NCBI GenBank assembly: GCA_963724065.1
Contig: CAVRTB010000005.1
Coordinates: 186,001 to 250,000, forward strand
Length of the DNA stretch: 64,000 nt
Reading direction: 5' to 3'
From: DASRIA01 sp963724065
GTDB lineage: Bacteria > Actinomycetota > Thermoleophilia > Solirubrobacterales > JBBDJG01
Shown here: positions 43,390-51,416 of the stretch, in pieces
Position numbering within the stretch: the stretch's first letter is position 1
Layout of the letters: each line of letters begins with the position of its first letter
Made by a program: the position numbers and the translations under genes
Notes under the pieces: model-generated
Databases searched by the model: none
The model's input: the letters and a program-made list of their open reading frames with translations, nothing else
What the model was told of the DNA's origin: nothing

Positions 43390-45629
43390 GCACGACGGCG
43401 GAGCAACCCTCCCGGCTGGCGGCCGAGGCGCGTGCGCTCGGTCTCACCGACCCGGAGCTCGAGCGGATCTGCGCGCTGCTCGGGCGCGAGCCGAATCAGG
43501 TCGAGCTGGCCGTCTTCTCGCTGTTGTGGTCCGAGCACTGCGCCTACAAGCACTCGAAGAAGCTCCTGCGCAAGCTCCCGACCGAGGGCGAGCGCGTGCT
43601 GATGGGGCCCGGAGAGAACGCGGGCGCGATCGACGCAGGCGACGGGCTCGCGGTCGTCTTCAAGGTCGAGAGCCACAACCACCCCTCGGCCGTCGAGCCC
43701 TTCCAGGGCGCGGCCACCGGAGTCGGAGGCATCCTGCGCGACATCTTCGCGCTCGGGGCGCGCCCGATCGCCGTGCTCGACTCGTTGCGCTTCGGGGACC
43801 TCGACACGCCGCGCACGCGCTACCTGCTCGAGCGGGTCGTCGCGGGGATCGGCGCATACGGCAACTCGGTCGGGGTGCCGACCGTCGGCGGCGAGATCTA
43901 CTTCGAGCCTCCCTACGAGCAGAACTGCCTGGTGAACGCGATGTGCGTCGGTCTCGCGCCCACGGATCGGCTGATGAGCGCGGCCGCCGCCGGGCCGGGA
44001 AACACGATCGTGCTGCTCGGCGCGCGCACGGGGCGCGACGGGATCGGCGGGGCGAGCGTGCTTGCATCGGCCGAGCTCGAGGAGGGCGACGCCAAGCGCC
44101 CGACCGTCCAGATCGGGGACCCGTTCGAGGAGAGCAAGCTGATCGAGTGCTGCCTCGAGCTGGTCGACTCGGGCCTGCTCGTGTCGCTCCAGGACCTGGG
44201 CGCCGCGGGACTCTCCTCGAGCACCAGCGAGATGGCCGCGAAGGGCGAGGTGGGCATCGACCTCGACGTTTCCAAGGTGCCCCTCCGCGAGCAGGGCATG
44301 GAGCCTTTCGAGGTCATGATCTCGGAGTCCCAGGAGCGCATGCTGTGCGTCGTCGAGCCCGCGCGCGTGGACGAGGTGCTCGCGGTCTGCCGGCGCTGGG
44401 AGACCCGCGCATCGGCGATCGGCCGGGTCACCGCCACGCGCCGGCTGCGCGTGTTCGAGGGTGAGCGCCTCGTGGGCGACATGCCGGTCTCCGCACTGGT
44501 CGACGAGTGCCCTCTCTATGACCTCGACCCCAGGGAGCCGGCCGACCGCCTCGAGCCGTTCGCGTCCTCGCGACCCCGGCTCGACCCCGATGCCGGCTTC
44601 GACGAGGTGTTCGGCGCGCTCCTCGGCTCCGAGAACGTCGCCAGCCGCCGGTGGGTGTTCGAGCAGTACGACTCGCTGGTCGGCAGCCGCACCGTGTGCC
44701 GCCCACAGCAGGCCGACGCCTCGGTGCTGCGCCTCGCGCTCGGCGAGGTCGACACCGGCCGCGCGCTCGCCGTATCGATCGACGGCAACGGGAGGCGTGT
44801 GGCGTGCGACCCCTACATCGGGGCCGCCGAGGCGGTGGCCGAGTGCGCCGCGAACCTGGCCTGCGTCGGCGCCGAGCCACTCGGGCTGACCAACTGCCTG
44901 AACTTCGGCAACCCCGAGAAGCCGCACGTCGCCTGGCAGTTGACGAGGGCGGTCGAGGGCATGGCCGCCGGCTGCCGCGCATTCGGCGTCCCGGTCGTCG
45001 GCGGCAACGTCTCGCTGTACAACGAGGGGCCCGAGGGCCCGATCTACCCGACGCCGGTCGTCGGCATGGTCGGTGAGCTGCCCGACCCCGCGCGGGCCTG
45101 CGCGCAGGCTTTTTCGGCGCCCGGTGACGTGGTCGCGCTGATCGGGCCGTTCAAGCCCTCGCTGCTGGGCTCGGAGCTGAGCCGCCTGGACGGTACGCTC
45201 GCCGGGCGACTGGAGCCTTTCGACCTCAAGAAGGTCCGCGAGGCGCTCGAGGTGGTGCGCGATGCCGTGCGCGCGGGCGTGCTGCACAGCGCACACGACG
45301 TCTCCGACGGCGGATTGGCCTGCTGCGTCGCGGAGTGCGCGATCGCCGGCGAGATCGGCGTGACGCTCGACGTCGAGCCGCTCGCGCGGCGCGCGGATAT
45401 CGACGGGCGCACCGTCCTGTTCGGCGAGGGCCCAGGAGGGATCGTGGTCTCCGGCCCGCGCGACGCCCTGCTCGAGCTCAGTGGCCGCGCGGCCGCCGTG
45501 GGGTTCCTGGCACTCGGCCACGTGGGTGGCGAAACCCTCCGTATAACGGCTCCCGCTGCTACGCTTGACCTCTCGGTCGAGGATGCTGCCGATCGCTTCA
45601 ACTCTGCCTTGGCTGACAGGGTTTCGTGA
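43386..45629 (+). CDS. purL: FGAM synthase large subunit PurL (small form)
   Basis: 747 aa from GTG overlapping purQ. The AIRS-type ATP sites are seen as 'WSEHCAYKHSKKLLRKLPT', 'VVFKVESHNHPSAVEPFQGA', 'GGILRDIFALGARPIAVLDS', 'DLGAAGLSSSTSEMAAKGEV' and, in the second half, 'NPEKPHVAWQLTRAVEGMA'. This is the short PurL (~740-770 aa) that needs PurS and PurQ as separate subunits. Converts FGAR to FGAM. Confidence 0.97.
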   Translation: MSTTAEQPSRLAAEARALGLTDPELERICALLGREPNQVELAVFSLLWSEHCAYKHSKKLLRKLPTEGERVLMGPGENAGAIDAGDGLAVVFKVESHNHPSAVEPFQGAATGVGGILRDIFALGARPIAVLDSLRFGDLDTPRTRYLLERVVAGIGAYGNSVGVPTVGGEIYFEPPYEQNCLVNAMCVGLAPTDRLMSAAAAGPGNTIVLLGARTGRDGIGGASVLASAELEEGDAKRPTVQIGDPFEESKLIECCLELVDSGLLVSLQDLGAAGLSSSTSEMAAKGEVGIDLDVSKVPLREQGMEPFEVMISESQERMLCVVEPARVDEVLAVCRRWETRASAIGRVTATRRLRVFEGERLVGDMPVSALVDECPLYDLDPREPADRLEPFASSRPRLDPDAGFDEVFGALLGSENVASRRWVFEQYDSLVGSRTVCRPQQADASVLRLALGEVDTGRALAVSIDGNGRRVACDPYIGAAEAVAECAANLACVGAEPLGLTNCLNFGNPEKPHVAWQLTRAVEGMAAGCRAFGVPVVGGNVSLYNEGPEGPIYPTPVVGMVGELPDPARACAQAFSAPGDVVALIGPFKPSLLGSELSRLDGTLAGRLEPFDLKKVREALEVVRDAVRAGVLHSAHDVSDGGLACCVAECAIAGEIGVTLDVEPLARRADIDGRTVLFGEGPGGIVVSGPRDALLELSGRAAAVGFLALGHVGGETLRITAPAATLDLSVEDAADRFNSALADRVS

Positions 45630-47131
45630 ACAGGGGGACACACTTCGGTGCTGCTGCACGCGCGGATTCGCGCGTTTGTCTCCCCGAACCGGAAGCGGCC
45701 GAGCCCACTCCGGCGCTCGAACGTGAGGGCCCGCGCGACGAGTGCGGCGTGTTCGGCGTCTACGCGCCGGAGCTCGACGTCTCGCGCCTCGCCTACTTCG
45801 CGCTCTATGCCCTCCAGCACCGCGGGCAGGAGTCGGCCGGCATCGCCACGGCCGAGCACGGCCACATCACCACCCAGCGCGACCTCGGCCTCGTCTCGCA
45901 GGTCTTCGACGAGCGCAGCCTTCAGACCCTCACCGGCGAGATGGCGATCGGCCACGTGCGCTACTCGACGACCGGTCACAGCGGCTGGGAGAACTCCCAG
46001 CCGGTGTACCGCCACGACCGCCGCGTCGTTGCGCTCGGCCACAACGGCAACCTGACCAACGCAGTCGAGCTCTACAGCGAGCTGACCGCGCAGGGCGTGC
46101 GGTTCCGCTCGACGTCGGACTCCGAGATCATCGCCGCGCTGATCGCGAGCCACGAGGCCACCGCGATCGAAGACGCGGTCGCGGACGTCATGCGCCGCCT
46201 CGAGGGCGCGTACTCGACCGTCCTGATGACCGAGGACCGCGTCGTGGCGTTCCGGGACCCGGCCGGCGTGCGCCCGCTCTGCCTCGGCCAGCTCGGCGAC
46301 CGCTACGTGGTCGCCTCCGAGAGCTGCGCGCTCGACATCATCGGCGCCAAGCTGATGCGAGAGGTCCAGCCGGGCGAGCTCGTGTCGCTGAGCGAGCGGG
46401 GCATCGAGACGCGCATCGCCGTCGAGTCGGAGCGGTCCGCGCTGTGCGTATTCGAGCACATCTACTTCTCGCGTCCCGACTCCAAGCTCGAGGGGCGCAC
46501 GCTCCAATCGGTGCGCGGCAGGATGGGCGAGATCCTCGCCCGTGAGGCGCCGGCCGACGGCGACCTCGTGATCTCGGTGCCGGATTCCGGCAATGCCGCG
46601 GCCAAGGGGTTCGCGCGCGCGTCGGGCATTCCCCAGGACGACGGCCTGATCAAGAACCGCTACGTCGCCCGCACGTTCATCCAACCGGGGCAGGAGCTGC
46701 GCCGCCACGGCCTGCGCATGAAGTTCAACCCGCTCACGGAGGTCGTGAGCGGCAAGCGGCTCGTCGTCGTGGACGACTCGATCGTGCGGGGCAACACGAT
46801 GCGCCAGATCGTGCGCATGTTGCGCGAGGCCGGAGCGAAAGAGGTCCACCTCCGCATGTCCTCGCCTCCGATCCGCTACCCGTGCCACTACGGGGTCGAC
46901 ATGCCGACGAGCGAAGAGATGATCGCCCACGGCCGCTCGATCGCAGACGTGGGCGACGAGCTCGGCGCCGAGTCCCTCGCATATCTCTCACTCGAGGGGG
47001 TCTACGAGGCGATCGGCACGGCGCGTGAGACCCATTGCGACGCCTGCTTCACCGGCCACTACCCGCTCGCGGGCACCAACGAGGCGAACGGCAAGCACGC
47101 GTTGGAAGAGCTCCCGCTGGTCAGAGCTTGA
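45626..47131 (+). CDS. purF: Amidophosphoribosyltransferase
   Basis: 501 aa. N-terminal propeptide of 39 residues precedes the nucleophile Cys40 ('PRDECGVFGVYAPE'), implying self-cleavage. Glutaminase domain then PRPP-binding transferase domain 'RLVVVDDSIVRGNTMRQIVR'. Cysteines 'RYPCHYGVDMPTSEEM' and 'ETHCDACFTGHYPL' fit the Fe-S cluster of the B. subtilis type. Catalyses the committed first step. GTG overlaps the purL TGA. purM, which often follows, is absent. Confidence 0.97.
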   Translation: MNRGTHFGAAARADSRVCLPEPEAAEPTPALEREGPRDECGVFGVYAPELDVSRLAYFALYALQHRGQESAGIATAEHGHITTQRDLGLVSQVFDERSLQTLTGEMAIGHVRYSTTGHSGWENSQPVYRHDRRVVALGHNGNLTNAVELYSELTAQGVRFRSTSDSEIIAALIASHEATAIEDAVADVMRRLEGAYSTVLMTEDRVVAFRDPAGVRPLCLGQLGDRYVVASESCALDIIGAKLMREVQPGELVSLSERGIETRIAVESERSALCVFEHIYFSRPDSKLEGRTLQSVRGRMGEILAREAPADGDLVISVPDSGNAAAKGFARASGIPQDDGLIKNRYVARTFIQPGQELRRHGLRMKFNPLTEVVSGKRLVVVDDSIVRGNTMRQIVRMLREAGAKEVHLRMSSPPIRYPCHYGVDMPTSEEMIAHGRSIADVGDELGAESLAYLSLEGVYEAIGTARETHCDACFTGHYPLAGTNEANGKHALEELPLVRA

Positions 47132-47132
47132 G

Positions 47133-47158
47133 CCGATCGCGGCCAAGGCCGCGATCGG
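47133..47158. terminator. 12-bp perfect hairpin after purF
   Basis: CCGATCGCGGCC and its complement with only AA between them start one base after the purF stop. The stem is GC-rich but has no T-run after it (GTTAGCAGC), so it may be an attenuating or mRNA-stabilising hairpin rather than a full terminator. The next gene, purN, starts 13 bases further. Confidence 0.55.
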
Positions 47159-47170
47159 GTTAGCAGCAGG

Positions 47171-47812
47171 ATGCCTGCCCGTTTTCCGATAGCTGTGCTG
47201 GTGTCGGGGTCGGGCACCAACCTCCAGGCGATCCTCGACGAGGTCCACGGCCGTGACGGAGTCGAGGTCGACGTGGTCGTCAGCAACCGCGCGGACGCGA
47301 AGGCGCTCGAGCGGGCGCGCGCGGCGGGCGTCGCGACGGCGGTCTTCGACGCAGCGGACCACCCGGGCCGCGGCGAGCGCGATCGCGCGATCGCAACGTT
47401 CCTGAAGCAGCGCGATGTCCGCTTGGTCGTCCTCGCCGGCTACATGCAGCTGCTCGATCCCGCCTTCCTGGCGGTATTTCCGCGCTCGGTGATCAACGTC
47501 CATCCGGCGCTGCTGCCAGCCTTTCCGGGCGCAAACCCAATCCAGGATCAGATCGCCTATGGCGTCAAGGTGAGCGGCGTGACGGTCCACTTCGTGGACG
47601 ACGGAGTCGACACCGGACCGATCATCTTGCAGGAAGCGGTAACGCTTCCGTACACTCGGGACGATAAGGAGATCTTGACGGTCCTCCACCGAACGGAACA
47701 CGAGCTCCTGCCCCGAGCAATCCGCCTGATCGCCAAGTGCGCGGTCAGCCTGGATCCCGACAACCCACGCCTCGTACGCGTGGACGAGAGCGCCTTGGAG
47801 AGCGATGGCTGA
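47171..47812 (+). CDS. purN: Phosphoribosylglycinamide formyltransferase
   Basis: 213 aa. 'AVLVSGSGTNLQAILDEV' GAR-binding, 'VINVHPALLPAFPGANPIQD' with the catalytic Asn-His, and 'GVTVHFVDDGVDTGPIILQE' with the catalytic Asp. Formylates GAR with N10-formyl-THF. Its 3' end overlaps purH by eight bases. Confidence 0.96.
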   Translation: MPARFPIAVLVSGSGTNLQAILDEVHGRDGVEVDVVVSNRADAKALERARAAGVATAVFDAADHPGRGERDRAIATFLKQRDVRLVVLAGYMQLLDPAFLAVFPRSVINVHPALLPAFPGANPIQDQIAYGVKVSGVTVHFVDDGVDTGPIILQEAVTLPYTRDDKEILTVLHRTEHELLPRAIRLIAKCAVSLDPDNPRLVRVDESALESDG

Positions 47813-49406
47813 GCCACAAACAAGCGCACTACAGGCCCCGGCGGCCGGCGACCTGCGCATCGAGCGGGCGCTGCTGACCGTGTTCGACAAGCGCGGGGTC
47901 GTCGACTTCGCGCGCCAGCTCGTGGACCTCGGCGTGGAGATCATCTCGACGGGGGGCACCGCCGCGGAGCTCGCGGAGCACGGCGTCTCCACACGCGCGA
48001 TCGAGGACTATACGGGCTTCCCGGAGATCCTCGACGGGCGCGTCAAGACGCTGCACCCCTCGATCTTCGCGGGACTGCTGGCGGTCCGCACGCGCGAGGA
48101 GCACCGCCTCACGCTCGCCGAGCACGGAATCGCGCCGATTGACCTGGTGGTCGTGAACCTGTATCCGTTCGAGCGGACGGCCGCGCGTCGTGGCGTGTCC
48201 GACGAAGAGGTCATCGAGCACATCGACATCGGCGGGCCGACGCTGATCCGCGCTGCCGCCAAGAACCACGCCCACGCGGGCGTGATCGTGCGCCCCGAGA
48301 GCTACGACGCCGTGATCGAGGAGCTGTCGGCGACCGGCGGCTCGGTCTCCGCACAGACGCGGGAGTCGCTGGCGACCGAGGCATTCGCGGCCACCGCTCG
48401 CTACGACGCCGCGATCTCGCGCTGGTTCGCCGAGCGCGAGGACGACTTCCCGACCCAGTACGTCACGGCGTTCGAGAAGGTCATGGACCTTTCCTACGGG
48501 GAGAACCCGCACCAGCGCGCGGCCTACTACGAGCAGGTCGGGATGCGCACGCACCTGCTGGCTCGCACCGTGAAGGTGCACGGCAAGGAGCTGTCGTTCA
48601 ACAACCTGCTCGACCTCGACTCCGGCCGCCGTCTGGCAAATGAGTTCGAGCTGCCCGCCGCCGCGGTCATCAAGCACAACAACCCGTGCGGATGCGCGGT
48701 CGGCGAGTCGGTCGGCGAGGCCTACGAGCGCGCGCTCGCGTCCGACCCGCAGAGCGCCTACGGCGGCGTAGTGGTGCTGAACCGCGAGATCGACGCCGAG
48801 CTTGCGCGCCGGCTGTCGGAGAACTTCATCGAGCTCCTGTTTGCGCCCGGCTACACCCGCGAGGCGCTCGAGATCCTGCGCGAGAAGCCGAACGTCCGGA
48901 TCATCGAGGACTCCGAGCGGCGCAAGGGCATGCCCGGCGAGCGTGACCTGCGCAAGGTGATGGGCGGGATCATGCTCCAGGATCGCGACTCCGACTTCCA
49001 AGAGCGTGCGGACATGGAGATCGTGACCGAGCGCAAGCCGTCCGAGGAGGAGTGGGGCGAGCTGCTGTTCGCGTGGAAGGTCGTGCGCCACGTGCGCTCG
49101 AACGCGATCGTGATCGCCCGGGACCTCGGCACCGTGGGCACTGGCGCGGGGCAGATGAGTCGCGTCGACGCTGTGCGCTTCGCGATCGAGAAGGCGCAGG
49201 AGACGCAGCCGGACAAGCTCGCGGGCTCGTCGCTCGCGTCGGATGCCTTCTTCCCGTTCCCTGACGGGCCCCAGTCCGCGATCGACGCCGGCGTGCGGTC
49301 GATCATCCAGCCGGGCGGGTCCAAGCGCGACACCGAGGTGATCGCGGCGTGCGATGCCGCCGGCGTCGCGATGGTCCTCACGGGCCGCCGGCACTTCCGG
49401 CACTAG
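47805..49406 (+). CDS. purH: Bifunctional AICAR transformylase/IMP cyclohydrolase
   Basis: 533 aa. N-terminal IMPCH domain ('RALLTVFDKRGVVDFARQLV', 'EIISTGGTAAELAEHGV', 'DGRVKTLHPSIFAGLLA') and C-terminal AICARFT domain with 'VIKHNNPCGCAVGESVGEAY' and the catalytic Lys/His region. Completes IMP. Last gene of the pur run, followed after 33 bases by tRNA-Lys. Confidence 0.97.
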   Translation: MAEPQTSALQAPAAGDLRIERALLTVFDKRGVVDFARQLVDLGVEIISTGGTAAELAEHGVSTRAIEDYTGFPEILDGRVKTLHPSIFAGLLAVRTREEHRLTLAEHGIAPIDLVVVNLYPFERTAARRGVSDEEVIEHIDIGGPTLIRAAAKNHAHAGVIVRPESYDAVIEELSATGGSVSAQTRESLATEAFAATARYDAAISRWFAEREDDFPTQYVTAFEKVMDLSYGENPHQRAAYYEQVGMRTHLLARTVKVHGKELSFNNLLDLDSGRRLANEFELPAAAVIKHNNPCGCAVGESVGEAYERALASDPQSAYGGVVVLNREIDAELARRLSENFIELLFAPGYTREALEILREKPNVRIIEDSERRKGMPGERDLRKVMGGIMLQDRDSDFQERADMEIVTERKPSEEEWGELLFAWKVVRHVRSNAIVIARDLGTVGTGAGQMSRVDAVRFAIEKAQETQPDKLAGSSLASDAFFPFPDGPQSAIDAGVRSIIQPGGSKRDTEVIAACDAAGVAMVLTGRRHFRH

Positions 49407-49439
49407 CCAGCGAGAGCCTCCGCTACCGTTCCGGGCCGC

Positions 49440-49511
49440 GGGCCCGTAGCTCAGCGGCAGAGCTCCGGACTTTTAATCCGGGAGTCCTTGGTTCGAATCC
49501 AAGCGGGCCCA
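49440..49511 (+). tRNA. tRNA-Lys (anticodon UUU)
   Basis: 72 nt cloverleaf: acceptor GGGCCCG/CGGGCCC with discriminator A, D-arm GCTC/GAGC, anticodon stem CCGGA/TCCGG with loop CTTTTAA (anticodon UUU), T-arm CTTGG/CCAAG with TTCGAAT. CCA is not encoded. No integrase or direct repeat of its 3' end is seen nearby. Confidence 0.95.
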
Positions 49512-49563
49512 CTCGACGGCTGGAGACGACGACCTGCCGCTCGCCGGGGTGAGACGGAGGCCG

Positions 49564-49806
49564 CTAGCCGCGGTCGCGCGCCGGGCGCAGCGAGGGGATC
49601 GAGGCGCACACCGCCGTCGCGAGGAGCGCGCCGGCCGCGACACCGAGGGCGACGCCGGTCCCGACGGGCTGCATCACGTCCGCAAGCGCTGTCCACGCGT
49701 GCGGGCTCGGCGACTCCGTAGGAACGGCAAGCATCCCCTGCCACAGGCCGAGCAATCCACCTGCGGCGCAGCAAAACGACGCGAGGGTCTTGCGGACGAG
49801 CAACAC
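49564..49806 (-). CDS. Small two-helix membrane protein
   Basis: About 80 aa if GTG 49806 is used. Two hydrophobic segments ('LASFCCAAGGLLGLWQGMLA' and 'GTGVALGVAAGALLATAVCA') are separated by a polar loop, and a basic tail ends the protein. No family is recognised and no Shine-Dalgarno is visible. It lies 46 bases downstream of the TetR gene on the same strand and may share its transcript. Confidence 0.5.
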   Translation of the reverse strand: MLLVRKTLASFCCAAGGLLGLWQGMLAVPTESPSPHAWTALADVMQPVGTGVALGVAAGALLATAVCASIPSLRPARDRG

Positions 49807-49852
49807 GGCGGTTTCATCGGCGCATCCGTCGATCTCTTGAGCTGCGCGCCGT

Positions 49853-50446
49853 TCACCTATCCGCGAGCACGGCCCGCGCTGCCGACTCGATCCAGGCCCG
49901 CAGGGGGCCGGGGAGCGGCGAGCCGGCCTCGAGATGCCGGCGAACGGCGCCATGGGGCACGTCCAAGACGACGAACGCGGTCCGCTCCAGCGCGACCGGG
50001 CCGGCGTTCCCGAACAGGCGCGCGGAGAGCTCGGCGAGGCGCCGGCCCACATCGGCGTTGAGGTCCTCGAGTGCGTCGCGGGCCGCATCAGCGCCGCCTG
50101 TCTCGAACAGATCCTCCTTGCGCATCACCGCGAGCAGCTGGGCATCGGCGGGGTGTTCGCCCGCGAAGTCGTACATCGAGAGGGCGCCCCGCACGGCCGC
50201 CTCCGTGGAATCGGGCACGGAGTCCAGGGCCGCGAGGAGCGCGGACTGGTGCCGGCGCACGGCGGCCAGCCACATCTGTGCCAGCAATCCCTCGAGCGAG
50301 CCGAAGCGGTGATAGATGGATCCGACGGGCGCACCGCTGGCGGCCGCGATCGCGTCGACCGTCAGTCCGCGGGCGCCCTCATCGAGCAGCTTGTCGCGAG
50401 CTGCATCGAGGATCGCCTCGGTCGAATGGACCTGCGGGCGCGCCAC
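49853..50446 (-). CDS. TetR-family transcriptional regulator
   Basis: 197 aa from GTG 50446. N-terminal helix-turn-helix: 'EAILDAARDKLLDEGARGLT' and 'VDAIAAASGAPVGSIYHRFG'; the C-terminal ligand domain is all-helical and unassignable. The start is one base after the SnoaL-like gene stop, so the two are translated together. It probably senses a hydrophobic ligand and controls this small operon. Confidence 0.9.
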   Translation of the reverse strand: MARPQVHSTEAILDAARDKLLDEGARGLTVDAIAAASGAPVGSIYHRFGSLEGLLAQMWLAAVRRHQSALLAALDSVPDSTEAAVRGALSMYDFAGEHPADAQLLAVMRKEDLFETGGADAARDALEDLNADVGRRLAELSARLFGNAGPVALERTAFVVLDVPHGAVRRHLEAGSPLPGPLRAWIESAARAVLADR

Positions 50447-50447
50447 C

Positions 50448-50849
50448 TCAGCCCCGAAGCTCTCGGAGCGCCTCGTCACGGGACACGTAGAGCCGCATGC
50501 GCGAGATCTGCCCGTCGCGTAGCGTGAAGATGTCGGCCATGTCCTCCTCGAGGTCGAACTGGCTGCCACTTCCGCGTGAGTGCACCTGCAAGAGTGCCAC
50601 CACCGTGTCGCCCCCCTCACTCAACCGCTCGACGGTCGGCTCATAGAGGTCCCAGGATGCCAGCCATCCCTCGAGCCACTGCGCGACCCGCTCCCGTCCG
50701 CGGGGAGTGAGCGCGGCGACCATCTCCACGACGCCCGGCGCCTTGTACACCTCGACGTCGTCGTGGCACAGGTCGAGGACGGCGCGCACGTCACGATCCG
50801 TGAGAGCCGCGTAGAACCGATCGATCAGTTGCGCTCGTTCGGTGTCCAT
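50448..50849 (-). CDS. SnoaL/NTF2-like family protein
   Basis: 133 aa. 'LIDRFYAALTDRDVRAVLDL' and 'CHDDVEVYKAPGVVEM' then 'MADIFTLRDGQISRMRLYVS' are the NTF2-like cone fold of SnoaL-type proteins, which include small-molecule cyclases, isomerases and binding proteins. No catalytic assignment is possible. Co-transcribed with the TetR regulator directly downstream, suggesting a small stress or secondary-metabolite function. Confidence 0.86.
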   Translation of the reverse strand: MDTERAQLIDRFYAALTDRDVRAVLDLCHDDVEVYKAPGVVEMVAALTPRGRERVAQWLEGWLASWDLYEPTVERLSEGGDTVVALLQVHSRGSGSQFDLEEDMADIFTLRDGQISRMRLYVSRDEALRELRG

Positions 50850-50909
50850 GCCTGCCAGAGCCCGGAGGGCACGCCCACACTAGCCGGTGTGCGGGCGGAG
50901 CTGGGTAGG

Positions 50910-51416
50910 TCAGCCCGAGTCGTCGAAGCCGCCACCACCACCGCCAACCGCTCCGGACTTCTTCGGGGCTGGCTTCGGTGCGGGGGCCGGCGCGGGCCTG
51001 GGGGCCGGCGCGGGATTCGAGTTGACGATGCGGGTGGGTGCGGGCGTGCTCTGCGCGGGTGTGCTCACGACCGTCGGGCCCGGGGAAGGCTTCGCACGGG
51101 CGCGCGCAAGGACGGTCGCCCGGCGAGCCGCGCGGCGGGCGCGAAGCTCCTCGATGCGGCGCCGCTCGGCCAAGATGCGCGCGCGCTCCTTCGCCCGGCG
51201 GGCCTCGGCTTGCCGGCGTGCCTCGACGGAGCGGACCGAGAAGGCGGGCGCCTGGGCGGTCTCGCGCTTCACGAGCTTGATCTCGCCCGAGGCGGCAGCG
51301 CCGCCAGAGGCACTGTTCAGCATGAACACGACCCCGGCGCCTCCCATCAGCGCCACCAGGAGCACAGCGGTGTACTCGCGCAGCGTGTACTGCCTGAGGA
51401 ACTCCAGGACTAGCAT
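50910..51416 (-). CDS. Single-pass membrane protein with coiled coil and Ala/Pro-rich tail
   Basis: 168 aa. A short cytoplasmic stretch precedes one transmembrane helix ('TAVLLVALMGGAGVVFML', ~15-35). Residues ~60-110 form a highly charged Arg/Glu/Ala coiled coil ('EARRQAEARRAKERARILAE'). The C-terminal ~60 residues are Ala/Pro/Lys-rich and end in a poly-Gly run plus FDDSG. No family known. Its ATG lies inside the last codons of the PKD gene, so it is probably a partner or cell-wall spacer for that surface protein. Confidence 0.75.
   Translation of the reverse strand: MLVLEFLRQYTLREYTAVLLVALMGGAGVVFMLNSASGGAAASGEIKLVKRETAQAPAFSVRSVEARRQAEARRAKERARILAERRRIEELRARRAARRATVLARARAKPSPGPTVVSTPAQSTPAPTRIVNSNPAPAPRPAPAPAPKPAPKKSGAVGGGGGGFDDSG

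Noticed and set aside
43218..45659. 813-codon open frame antisense to purL
   Set aside because: Arginine/histidine-rich composition of a high-GC shadow frame; purL on the other strand has complete family motifs.
49440..49511. tRNA-Lys as an integration site for a mobile element
   Set aside because: No integrase, no repeated tRNA 3' end and no change of gene style follow.
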